DNA of 5,153 bases from an uncultured Mycoplasma sp. (lineage in GTDB: Bacteria; Bacillota_I; Bacilli_A; RF39; UBA660). This document shows, piece by piece, positions 1-4,812 of this stretch. Position 1 is the first letter of the stretch. Each line of letters begins with the position of its first letter. The stretch spans positions 1-5,153 of the forward strand of contig CANOGG010000111.1 of the NCBI GenBank assembly GCA_947565485.1, written 5' to 3'. A program made the position numbers and the translations under genes. The notes beneath the pieces are model-generated. The model was not told where the DNA came from. It saw only the letters and a program-made list of their open reading frames with translations, and made no database searches.

Positions 1-1361
1 CCTGGACACAATAAACTTGGTGAATTATTTGTTATCAATCTTATATACGCTCCAAAATATGTACTATCTGAGGCAACTCCCCCACTTCCATTAAGCTCTG
101 TTTTACTTGTACTTGGTTGCCTATCATTACAAAAACCAGAATTTACTTCTATCTTTCCAGAATAGTTAGTATTTGTTTTGAGAGTTGCATTATACCATCC
201 ATATAAAGTTTTCTTATCTGTTGAATTTTCATCACCAAGAATAGTAGAATTTGTTCCTGTTCCATGAACTTGCCCTGTTGTATATTTAAAACCAAGATAC
301 TTATTATCATTTGCATTATCACTATTTCCAGCATTAAAAGTATTTATTCCAATATGTGTCCCATCTCCAGTAGTTGCTGGTGCAATTGTTTTACTATCAC
401 TCAATCCTACATAAATCATTCTGAGTGAACCATTAGAGTTATTTCTAATTATATGCCACCAGATATATTTAGAGCCATCTTTACCAAACACTACCCAATT
501 ATAAACATCATTTCCTCTAAAATATTTAATAGTTTGTGAACCACCAGAATAATCTCCATTTGTCCACGTATAAAGTCCATCTCCATCAACTTTGCTAAAA
601 TCAGGTGTGCCACTCTGTTTATTAATAGAATAATTTAATAATGTTGAAGAAGTTGTTCCTGCTGGAATTGGAGTACCAGATGGTTTAGTTTGTTGAGTAA
701 TCGTCGTTGTTGAACAATTTCCTGATGCATCACATGCTTTTACATCAAATGTGTAATTTGTATCAGCAGTAAGTCCTGTAACTGAATGTAAACAATAAGT
801 TTTATTAACACAATCTGCTTCTCCCCAATCATCTGAGGTACTAAGCTTAAAATAATATCCAGCAATACCAGAATTATCTGAAGCTGTTATATATAAAGTC
901 ATACTTGTTTTTTTTATATTTCGAGTCTCATGTATTTTTATTACTGGTACTTCTGTATCTTTTATCTTATCAAAATATAAGTAACATTTTGTTCCTGCCG
1001 TGGTTAACTTAGAAAAACTTACTTCGCCATTTTCATATGTAATTTTAATATTTGTATCAGTGACTCCTTTTATTTCACATCTTGTTTTGGTTATATCTTC
1101 ATTTAATGTATAACCAGTGGTTGGTATCTTCCCATCACTTGACTGTTTATAATTATCATCTTCATCTTCTAAGTAAACTGAGACTAAATTTAAGTCCGCT
1201 TGCTTATAGTTAACTGTACCTTTAGCTATACTTATACTTTTTGTATTTCTGTATTTTGCTAAGCTTACACTGAATATTAAAACTACTAATGCCAATACTA
1301 TAAATGTAATTACCATTATTATTTTTTTCTTATCATTTTTCTTTAATGTCTCAATATTCAT
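1..1361 (-). CDS. Membrane-anchored surface protein with FN3-like insert, paralogue of the 2430-3728 protein (C-terminus outside window)
   Basis: 453 codons are visible and the frame runs off the left edge without a stop. Residues 1-13 are basic, and residues 14-35 are a strongly hydrophobic helix (IIMVITFIVLALVVLIFSV), so the protein is probably an N-terminally anchored exported protein. Residues about 55-132 form a domain shared with the second surface protein (DGKIP, GYTLN, KTRC, YENGEV, then a KCYLYFDK-like end). Residues about 136-225 look like a fibronectin-III or similar beta-sandwich (GLTADTNYTFDVKACD) that the second protein lacks. Residues about 264-453 are again shared (YTWTNGDYSGGSQ, NWVVFGKDGS, IIRNNSNGSLRMI, ILGDEN, LYGWYN, FCNDR, PSLLC). 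By analogy, the missing C-terminus should carry the variable lectin-like segment. Start at 1361: AGGA at 1371-1374 lies 9 nt upstream, and the ATG overlaps the TGA of a leader ORF. Function is inferred as surface display or binding; the ligand is unknown. Confidence 0.85.
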   Translation of the reverse strand, partial: MNIETLKKNDKKKIIMVITFIVLALVVLIFSVSLAKYRNTKSISIAKGTVNYKQADLNLVSVYLEDEDDNYKQSSDGKIPTTGYTLNEDITKTRCEIKGVTDTNIKITYENGEVSFSKLTTAGTKCYLYFDKIKDTEVPVIKIHETRNIKKTSMTLYITASDNSGIAGYYFKLSTSDDWGEADCVNKTYCLHSVTGLTADTNYTFDVKACDASGNCSTTTITQQTKPSGTPIPAGTTSSTLLNYSINKQSGTPDFSKVDGDGLYTWTNGDYSGGSQTIKYFRGNDVYNWVVFGKDGSKYIWWHIIRNNSNGSLRMIYVGLSDSKTIAPATTGDGTHIGINTFNAGNSDNANDNKYLGFKYTTGQVHGTGTNSTILGDENSTDKKTLYGWYNATLKTNTNYSGKIEVNSGFCNDRQPSTSKTELNGSGGVASDSTYFGAYIRLITNNSPSLLCP

Positions 1362-1447
1362 AATGGATATTCCTGATGTTCTACTTCATTTATCAAGACA
1401 TGTAAAAAAATATCTGTCTTTCGACCAATTTCCAAACTCTCTAACAT
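1358..1447 (-). CDS. Putative 29-aa leader ORF overlapping the first surface gene
   Basis: The peptide begins MLESLEIGRKTD and ends EVEHQEYPL. Its TGA overlaps the surface-gene ATG as ATGA, the arrangement of translational coupling. A purine-rich GAGAGGAAAG lies upstream, but its spacing to the ATG is long (about 14 nt from GAGG). The frame stays open for about 12 codons upstream of the ATG (ENEREERLK), so a non-ATG start or the remnant of a longer gene is possible. It lies wholly inside the transcript predicted from the promoter at 1509-1537. I do not recognise the peptide. The second surface gene has a leader ORF in the same position. Confidence 0.3.
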   Translation of the reverse strand: MLESLEIGRKTDIFLHVLINEVEHQEYPL

Positions 1448-1508
1448 GTTTTTTAATCTTTCCTCTCTTTCATTTTCAATAAATTAGAAATTTCTACTTT
1501 ACACTTCT

Positions 1509-1537
1509 ATTATAATTTGTCTTAATATTAAAGTCAA
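1509..1537 (-). promoter_or_regulatory. Sigma-A-type promoter of the first surface gene
   Basis: On the minus strand, TTGACT (1532-1537) is followed by a 17-nt spacer and a perfect TATAAT (1509-1514). The predicted transcription start near 1502 gives a leader of about 140 nt before the surface-gene ATG at 1361. The leader contains the 29-aa ORF. This is the best consensus promoter in the left half of the window. Confidence 0.75.
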
Positions 1538-1539
1538 TA

Positions 1540-1566
1540 TATTTTTAAGTAAATAACTTAAAAATA
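1540..1566. promoter_or_regulatory. 11-bp perfect palindrome, candidate operator
   Basis: TATTTTTAAGT (1540-1550) and ACTTAAAAATA (1556-1566) are perfect inverted repeats around the 5-nt spacer AAATA. The left arm begins 3 bp upstream of the surface-gene -35 box, on the side facing the divergent XRE gene. Dimeric XRE/Cro-type regulators bind dyads of this size and often lie next to their operators, so the neighbouring 1644-1955 product is the obvious candidate ligand. No U-tract follows on either strand, so it is not a terminator. Confidence 0.5.
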
Positions 1567-1643
1567 CTAAGCGATATATGTATGTTAATTTATCTTGGTT
1601 TCTTGCATAATAAAACTGAAAGATAAGAAAATTAGGAGGAAAA

Positions 1644-1955
1644 ATGAAAAAAGAAATGAGTATAAGCGCCGAAAAATTAGAGATTTTAGAATTAGTGTCT
1701 AAAAATATCAATTTTTATCGCTATCACTGTAATAACACTAAAATAATGAATGAGAAAGGGATAGCAACAGTCGAAAAACTTGCTGAAGAATCAGGAACGA
1801 GTCCCAATATGGTTTATAATTTAACGGCTAAAAATGTTAGACAAGGAGTATCTTTAGAGTTACTAGACAAAATAGCTCGTGCTCTTGATATAAGTATTTA
1901 TTGTTTATTCTTAAAAGAACCAAATTTCAATCCTGAAAAATATGGCGAAAAATAA
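1644..1955 (+). CDS. XRE-family (Cro/C1-type) HTH regulator, 103 aa
   Basis: A DNA-binding transcription regulator by family. Residues about 20-88 carry the five-helix Cro/C1 fold: a first helix (ISKNINFYRYHCN-like), then VEKLAEESGTSPNMVYNLTAKN as the helix-turn-helix with its recognition helix, then SLELLDKIARALDISIYCLF, the usual closing helices. It is longer than a minimal XRE domain: an insert (TKIMNEKGIAT) separates helices 1 and 2, and a short tail follows. AGGAGG at 1634-1639 fixes the ATG at 1644; the internal ATG at 1656 is too far from it. The gene diverges from the first surface gene across about 200 bp that hold the surface promoter and an 11-bp palindrome. By inference it regulates that promoter. 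No convincing -35 was found for its own promoter; a CATAAT at 1606-1611 is a possible -10. Confidence 0.85.
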   Translation: MKKEMSISAEKLEILELVSKNINFYRYHCNNTKIMNEKGIATVEKLAEESGTSPNMVYNLTAKNVRQGVSLELLDKIARALDISIYCLFLKEPNFNPEKYGEK

Positions 1956-2009
1956 ACTACCTAAAATAAAATTCTAGCATAACTTATTTAATTTATTATA
2001 AAAAAGTCT

Positions 2010-2015
2010 TATAAT
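2010..2015 (+). promoter_or_regulatory. Possible -10 element upstream of the template-like cassette
   Basis: A perfect TATAAT lies about 40 nt upstream of the cassette at 2057-2155. The -35 region at 1987-1992 (TTTAAT) is poor. The hexamer also forms half of a perfect 7-bp AT-only inverted repeat (1994-2000 with 2010-2016), so it may be chance in AT-rich DNA. If used, it would give an RNA from about 2022 to the terminator at 2249-2299. Read-through from the XRE gene is the alternative. Confidence 0.3.
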
Positions 2016-2056
2016 ATTATAGGGTTAATCTATTATATAGGTATTTCTTTAAAGAG

Positions 2057-2155
2057 ACTCCGTATACTGCTTCTGGTACTGTCGTGTTCTATGTGAATTC
2101 GGGTGGCTACCTGAACAACAACAACGTGAACTGGACTGATCCTGGTGTGCGCCCA
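2057..2155 (+). other. Isolated variable-domain cassette: candidate DGR template repeat or relic of a surface-protein C-terminus
   Basis: Read in frame, this encodes TPYTASGT, FYVNSGGY, LNNNNVNWTDP and GVRP, then PIFL and TAA at 2165-2167. It matches the variable segment of the second surface protein (SPYFANSI through GVRP; 2514-2612, minus) at exactly the same length, 99 nt. No start codon or upstream coding sequence belongs to it. Homology begins near the WTMSPY point and decays just after GVRP. Fixed positions (F, V, S, G, L, V, T, GVRP) agree, while Tyr/Asn codons change: TAT to TCT, AAT to TGT, TAC to TCC, AAC to TAC, AAC to TGC. That is the adenine-centred pattern of DGR template versus variable repeats. 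However, several non-adenine differences (GGT/TAT, TGG/AGC, CGC/AGA) mean it is not the direct recent template of that gene. GC is 50% (50 of 99), against about 30% around it. No reverse transcriptase is present here. Confidence 0.6.
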
Positions 2156-2173
2156 ATATTCCTTTAAACTCCA

Positions 2174-2197
2174 AACTAATGATTAAGGTTATTAGTT
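2174..2197. repeat. Inverted repeat directly after the cassette
   Basis: AACTAAT (2174-2180) and ATTAGTT (2191-2197) are perfect 7-bp arms around a 10-nt loop, 19 nt beyond the end of the cassette homology. No U-tract follows, so it is not a terminator. Hairpins beside diversified repeats are known in DGRs, normally at the variable gene; here that role is speculative. Confidence 0.35.
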
Positions 2198-2248
2198 AAA
2201 AGCATTGGAATACAAGATTGACCCTTAGAATATATTTCTTAAACACAT

Positions 2249-2299
2249 AGTACTGATGTCTTATCTCTTTAGAAGATATTACTACCACAGTACTTTTTT
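2249..2299 (+). terminator. Rho-independent terminator, copy A of a three-member hairpin family
   Basis: The outer stem AGTACTG (2249-2255) pairs perfectly with CAGTACT (2288-2294). The inner stem ATGTCTT (2256-2262) pairs with AAGATAT (2273-2279) with one G-U pair. Six T follow at 2294-2299. It closes the plus-strand unit holding the XRE gene and the cassette. The inner TCTTATCTCTTTAGAAGA is nearly identical to the hairpins at 4320 and 4765, although the outer stem sequence differs. Confidence 0.65.
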
Positions 2300-2308
2300 A
2301 TTTACCAC

Positions 2309-2339
2309 AAAAAAGGAACAAAGTCTTAAACTCCATTCC
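2309..2339 (-). terminator. Rho-independent terminator of the second surface gene
   Basis: On the minus strand, GGAATGGAGT pairs with ACTTTGTTCC (stem 2315-2339, 10 bp including three G-U pairs, 5-nt loop) and is followed by six T (2309-2314). It lies about 90 nt downstream of the stop at 2430 and is back-to-back with the plus-strand terminator at 2249-2299, as expected between converging units. Confidence 0.6.
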
Positions 2340-2429
2340 AAAGCTTGCAATTATTTTTTTCTGCCTACCCATAAGATGCGAAAAAGCCAGATAAGTAGAT
2401 ATTGCATTATAATTTTATGTGATATTTTT

Positions 2430-3728
2430 CTATGTTCCTAGTACCACGTAAGGATTATTCGCTAAACCGGTTCCGCCATCTTCAAAGAGAGTGTCAGATT
2501 TTAAATTTATTACTGGTCTCACACCATTAGTGCTAGGAACTTCGCACCAGTACAAGGAACCATACGAACACACAGAAAACAAGTACGCAATGCTATTAGC
2601 AAAATATGGGGACATAGTCCAATACTGGCTATTTGTATATAGGTACGAGCTTGTGTTTCCACTTCCGCCATATATCATACCGCTCAACTGCACTTCATCC
2701 GCAGTAATAAGGCCTACCGGCATCTTAAATATATCGCCAACATCTGTACACAACAAGCTTGGAGTTTTATTTGTTTGTAATCTATTTTGTGCAGCATAAT
2801 ATGTTGTTGTTCCTATTCCTGAACCACTATACGGTGTTCTATCATTACAGAAACCGGCATCTATATCTATATAACTGCCATAATTTGTTTTTAATTTTGT
2901 ATTATACCAGCCATATAGCGTTGTTACATCTGACCCATTTTCATCGCCTAATATTGTTGAAGCTGTTCCTATTCCATTGACTTGACCACTCGTATACTTG
3001 AAACCTACATACATGTTATTATTATTTGTTAAATTAAATGCTTTTGTTCCTATCTGTGTTTCAGTTCCTGTTGTGGCTGGTGCACTCGTCTTTGAAGAAT
3101 TTGTTCCTGCAAATATCATTCTGAGTGAACCATTACTATTGTTTCTAATAATTCGCCACCAAATATAGTTCGAACCATCTTTACCAAATACTACCCAATT
3201 GTTATCAACATTTCCTCTAAAATACTTTATTGGTTGACTTCCTCCAGAATAATCACCTTTTGTCCAAGTATATACTCCATTACCAGTTATTCCGACAAAC
3301 ATACTATCATCAGTTGGTGTTCCTCCAGCCATAACTTCATCAATTGTTATTCCTTTTACTTTATCAAAGTAAAAATAACATCTTGTCCCCGATTTTGTAA
3401 CTTCTCCTACTTTTACCTCGCCATTCTCGTATGATATTTTAACGTTACTATCTATCTCACCACTAACTGTACATCTTGTTTTCGTATTATCTGTATTTAG
3501 AGTATAACCACTAGCTGGTATCTTCCCATCACTAACTTTATTATAACTACCATCTTCTGACTCCACATACACAACGAGCGTGTTTTCTTTAGTAATATCA
3601 ATATTTTTCATATTCTGATGTTTTGCTATACCAGTTGCTAATATTCCAATACTTAAAACTCCTGCTATTACAACTCCACGAACAATTATCTTCCGAAAAT
3701 TACCATGCTTTATTTTTTTCATTCTCAT
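2430..3728 (-). CDS. Membrane-anchored surface protein with variable C-type-lectin/DUF6273-like C-terminus, 432 aa
   Basis: Complete. A basic N-terminus is followed by one hydrophobic helix at residues about 14-35 (IIVRGVVIAGVLSIGILATG), so it is probably anchored with the bulk outside. Residues about 50-125 match the N-domain of the first surface protein (DGKIP, GYTLN, KTRC, YENGEV, FYFDK). Residues 153-330 share TWTKGDYSGGSQ, NWVVFGKDGS, IIRNNSNGSLRMI, ILGDEN, LYGWYN, FCNDR and PSLLCTD. Residues about 335-410 (VGLITADEVQLSG, YWTMSPY, GVRPVINLKSD) resemble the DUF6273 or FGE-like lectin-fold domains that carry the diversified tip in DGR target proteins; this assignment is from memory of the motif. 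Segment 373-405 has a homologous cassette at 2057-2155. AGAGG at 3735-3739, 6 nt upstream, supports the ATG at 3728. Likely role: binding at the cell surface; the ligand is unknown. Confidence 0.85.
   Translation of the reverse strand: MRMKKIKHGNFRKIIVRGVVIAGVLSIGILATGIAKHQNMKNIDITKENTLVVYVESEDGSYNKVSDGKIPASGYTLNTDNTKTRCTVSGEIDSNVKISYENGEVKVGEVTKSGTRCYFYFDKVKGITIDEVMAGGTPTDDSMFVGITGNGVYTWTKGDYSGGSQPIKYFRGNVDNNWVVFGKDGSNYIWWRIIRNNSNGSLRMIFAGTNSSKTSAPATTGTETQIGTKAFNLTNNNNMYVGFKYTSGQVNGIGTASTILGDENGSDVTTLYGWYNTKLKTNYGSYIDIDAGFCNDRTPYSGSGIGTTTYYAAQNRLQTNKTPSLLCTDVGDIFKMPVGLITADEVQLSGMIYGGSGNTSSYLYTNSQYWTMSPYFANSIAYLFSVCSYGSLYWCEVPSTNGVRPVINLKSDTLFEDGGTGLANNPYVVLGT
2514..2612 (-). other. Variable-repeat-like segment inside the second surface gene
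   Basis: Codons 373-405, from SPYF to GVRP. It has 43% GC (43 of 99) in a gene that is otherwise clearly AT-richer. It is rich in Ser, Tyr, Cys and Trp at positions where the cassette at 2057-2155 has Asn or Tyr (FSVCSYGS versus FYVNSGGY; LYWCEVP versus LNNNNVN). Strongly conserved GGTGTG and the R-P codons mark its downstream edge, as at the end of a variable repeat. Whether it is actively diversified cannot be seen from one sequence. Confidence 0.5.
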
Positions 3729-3781
3729 ATTAAACCTCTATTATGCAGTAATACTTCACAATAAAAGCCATATAAAAACAT
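3725..3781 (-). CDS. Putative 18-aa leader ORF overlapping the second surface gene
   Basis: The peptide is MFLYGFYCEVLLHNRGLI. AAAGGA lies 3 nt before the ATG, a real if tight ribosome binding site. The TGA (3725-3727) overlaps the surface-gene ATG as ATGA, exactly as for the leader ORF of the first surface gene. The ribosome binding site for the surface gene lies inside this ORF. The two peptides are not alike apart from a shared TGAAGTA near the 3' end of each ORF, so the conserved thing may be the coupling and not the peptide. Confidence 0.3.
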   Translation of the reverse strand: MFLYGFYCEVLLHNRGLI

Positions 3782-3841
3782 ACTTCCTTTACTATTCAAT
3801 TTTATTACCTACTTTCTTAACAAATTTTAATTTACACGATG

Positions 3842-3909
3842 TATACTTCGTGTTATAAATATACCAAACATTTTATATATAGTCAATATTTTTATACGAA
3901 GTTTATAAC
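3842..3909. repeat. Inverted repeats flanking the second surface promoter
   Basis: TATACTTCGT (3842-3851) and ACGAAGTTTA (3896-3905) are inverted copies matching at 9 of 10 positions. They flank a 44-bp segment that contains the entire -35/-10 promoter. Beside them lie GTTATAA (3852-3858) and TTATAAC (3903-3909), also inverted to each other. A second pair, ATACCAAA (3861-3868) and TTTGGTAT (3921-3928), overlaps. They could be paired operator half-sites for the divergent XRE protein or the ends of a small invertible promoter segment. Confidence 0.4.
3858..3886 (-). promoter_or_regulatory. Sigma-A-type promoter of the second surface gene
   Basis: On the minus strand, TTGACT (3881-3886) is followed by a 17-nt spacer and TATATT (3858-3863). 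The -35 hexamer and spacing are identical to the first surface promoter, and both have AAAAATA just upstream. The predicted start near 3851 gives a leader of about 120 nt containing the 18-aa ORF. Confidence 0.6.
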
Positions 3910-3931
3910 GTTAAAATATATTTGGTATTAT
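3903..3931 (+). promoter_or_regulatory. Probable promoter of the second XRE gene
   Basis: TTATAA (3903-3908), a 17-nt spacer and TATTAT (3926-3931) preceded by TGG make an extended -10 type promoter. The start would fall near 3938, about 30 nt before the ATG at 3967. It lies back-to-back with the minus-strand surface promoter, so one bound regulator could affect both. Confidence 0.45.
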
Positions 3932-3966
3932 GAAATAATTAAGAAAGATGTAGAGGCGATAGAAAA

Positions 3967-4203
3967 ATGTTTAAAAATTATAGATTATCAAAAGAGCCAA
4001 AAATTACTCAAGAAAAACTTGCAGAGAAAATTGATATTGAAGTTAGAACTTATCAAGAAATTGAATCGGGTAGGTCTATCCCACTTGCAACAACCTTTTC
4101 CAAAATTATTCTATCTTTAAACTTAAGTAATGAAGAAATAATGAAAGTTATCAAATATTATGCATCATTAGATAATAAAAAGGGAAAGAAGAGAAAAATA
4201 TAA
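3967..4203 (+). CDS. XRE-family (Cro/C1-type) HTH regulator, 78 aa
   Basis: A single-domain DNA-binding regulator. Residues 3-60 give a canonical XRE domain: YRLSKEPKITQEKLAEKIDI (helices 1-2), EVRTYQEIESGRSIP (recognition helix and the typical I-E-x-G-R turn), then TTFSKIILSLNLSNEEIMKVI. The C-terminal tail (KKGKKRKI) is very basic and may add non-specific DNA affinity. An in-frame stop at 3940-3942 and no alternative start codon fix the ATG at 3967; GAGG at about 3952-3955 is a moderate ribosome binding site. It diverges from the second surface gene and shares its promoter region with that gene, repeating the layout of the left-hand module. By inference it controls the surface gene, itself, or both. 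Confidence 0.8.
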   Translation: MFKNYRLSKEPKITQEKLAEKIDIEVRTYQEIESGRSIPLATTFSKIILSLNLSNEEIMKVIKYYASLDNKKGKKRKI

Positions 4204-4300
4204 GATTTTAAAAATAAATTAGCTTAAAATTCTATTAAAAGACATAGAAGTTTAAGAAAAATATTAGGCAAAAAAAGCAGATTTTTTAAACACAAACCAA

Positions 4301-4384
4301 AATAAAGCAAACAAATAAAAACGCTGATATCTTTTCTCTTTAGAAGACATTTACAGTGTTTTTTTCATGTCAAATGATGTCTTA
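4301..4384 (+). repeat. Direct repeat, copy 1 (terminator plus phased TGTCAAA-like boxes)
   Basis: It begins with AATAAAGCAAACAAATA, identical to the start of the copy at 4744, then holds a terminator hairpin, CATGTC and two heptamers 10 bp apart: TGTCAAA (4368-4374) and TGTCTTA (4378-4384). In the other copy both heptamers are TGTCGAA. It lies between the second and third XRE genes. The genes beside the two copies are not close paralogues, so the repeat is not merely part of a gene duplication. Confidence 0.6.
4320..4365 (+). terminator. Rho-independent terminator, hairpin copy B
   Basis: AACGCTG (4320-4326) pairs with CAGTGTT (4354-4360) through one G-U pair, and seven T follow at 4359-4365. 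The inner ATATCTT (4327-4333) and AAGACAT (4344-4350) pair with one mismatch. It lies about 115 nt after the second XRE gene and upstream of the third, so it separates their transcription. Confidence 0.65.
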
Positions 4385-4434
4385 TTTATATTTGCATTAT
4401 TTATTAAAATTATAGTTAAGAAAGGATGGTTTAA

Positions 4435-4635
4435 ATGACCAAAATTAATATTGTTAGTTTATTAAAAAAAGAGGGTCATACAAAATATTGGTTATGCAAG
4501 CAAATGAATTTAACTTCAAGAAATTTAAACAGAATAATTAGAGGCGAGACTAGTTCTATTTCTTTTAAATATATTGAAGAATTTTGTAAATACCTTAATT
4601 GTACTCCAGGTGAGTTGATTATTATCGAAAACTAA
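4435..4635 (+). CDS. Small XRE/Cro-type HTH protein, 66 aa
   Basis: The whole protein is one HTH domain of the short YozG-like (HTH_26) type: VSLLKKEGHTKYWLCKQMNL (helices 1-2), TSRNLNRIIRGET (recognition helix, with RIIRGE in place of the usual IERG turn), then SFKYIEEFCKYLNCTPGEL, which matches the common closing motif (C-x-L-x-C-x-P-G-E-L). Proteins of this size act as repressors or as small partners of other regulators. AAAGGA at 4421-4426 lies 8 nt before the ATG at 4435. It follows the second XRE gene in the same direction but is separated by a terminator, so it is probably its own unit. No convincing -10/-35 pair was found between 4385 and 4420. Its target is not evident. Confidence 0.8.
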   Translation: MTKINIVSLLKKEGHTKYWLCKQMNLTSRNLNRIIRGETSSISFKYIEEFCKYLNCTPGELIIIEN

Positions 4636-4764
4636 ATATATGAAATAAATTTAATAAAGGAAGCAGAATATTAGCTAAAATGAGTGCTAGTTATATCCTG
4701 AAAAAAATAAACAATTTAGAAGAATTTAACAAAAGCTCATAAGAATAAAGCAAACAAATAAAAA

Positions 4765-4810
4765 AACGCTGATATCTTATCTCTTTAGAAGACAATTACA
4801 GTGTTTTTTT
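4765..4810 (+). terminator. Rho-independent terminator, hairpin copy C
   Basis: AACGCTG (4765-4771) pairs with CAGTGTT (4799-4805), followed by seven T (4804-4810). The inner sequence TCTTATCTCTTTAGAAGA is the same as copy A. It lies about 130 nt after the third XRE gene and directly before the promoter region of the structured RNA. Confidence 0.65.
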
Positions 4811-4812
4811 CA

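Noticed and set aside
1499..1711. 70-aa minus-strand ORF between the first surface gene and the first XRE gene
   Set aside because: It crosses the surface promoter, the palindrome and the start of the XRE gene, has a Phe/Leu-rich composition typical of AT-rich antisense, and has no ribosome binding site.
2256..2441. 61-aa plus-strand ORF starting MSYLFRRYYYH
   Set aside because: It starts inside terminator A, runs through the opposite terminator and into the end of the surface gene, and has no ribosome binding site and low-complexity composition.
2491..3434. Plus-strand ORFs of 66-102 aa opposite the second surface gene
   Set aside because: They are antisense shadows of the 432-aa protein, whose domains, start site and paralogue settle the coding strand. 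The 61-aa frame at 149-334 is likewise an out-of-frame shadow of the first surface gene.
3842..3909. True loxP-like recombination site
   Set aside because: The arms resemble the loxP arm core but are 44 bp apart, not 8, and no recombinase is in the window. Kept only as an inverted-repeat observation.
3839..4120. 93-aa plus-strand ORF overlapping the second XRE gene
   Set aside because: It begins within the promoter region and shares most of its length, in another frame, with an unmistakable XRE domain. Its composition is Lys/Ile/Tyr-rich noise.
4204..4300. Possible degraded coding remnant after the second XRE gene
   Set aside because: Short peptide-like stretches (KDIEV) are broken by frequent stops in all plus frames, and no domain is recognisable.
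4680..4742. 20-aa ORF MSASYILKKINNLEEFNKSS
   Set aside because: The AAAGGA at 4656-4661 is too far from the ATG and no other support exists; its length is within chance. The surrounding 4636-4743 shows nothing else.
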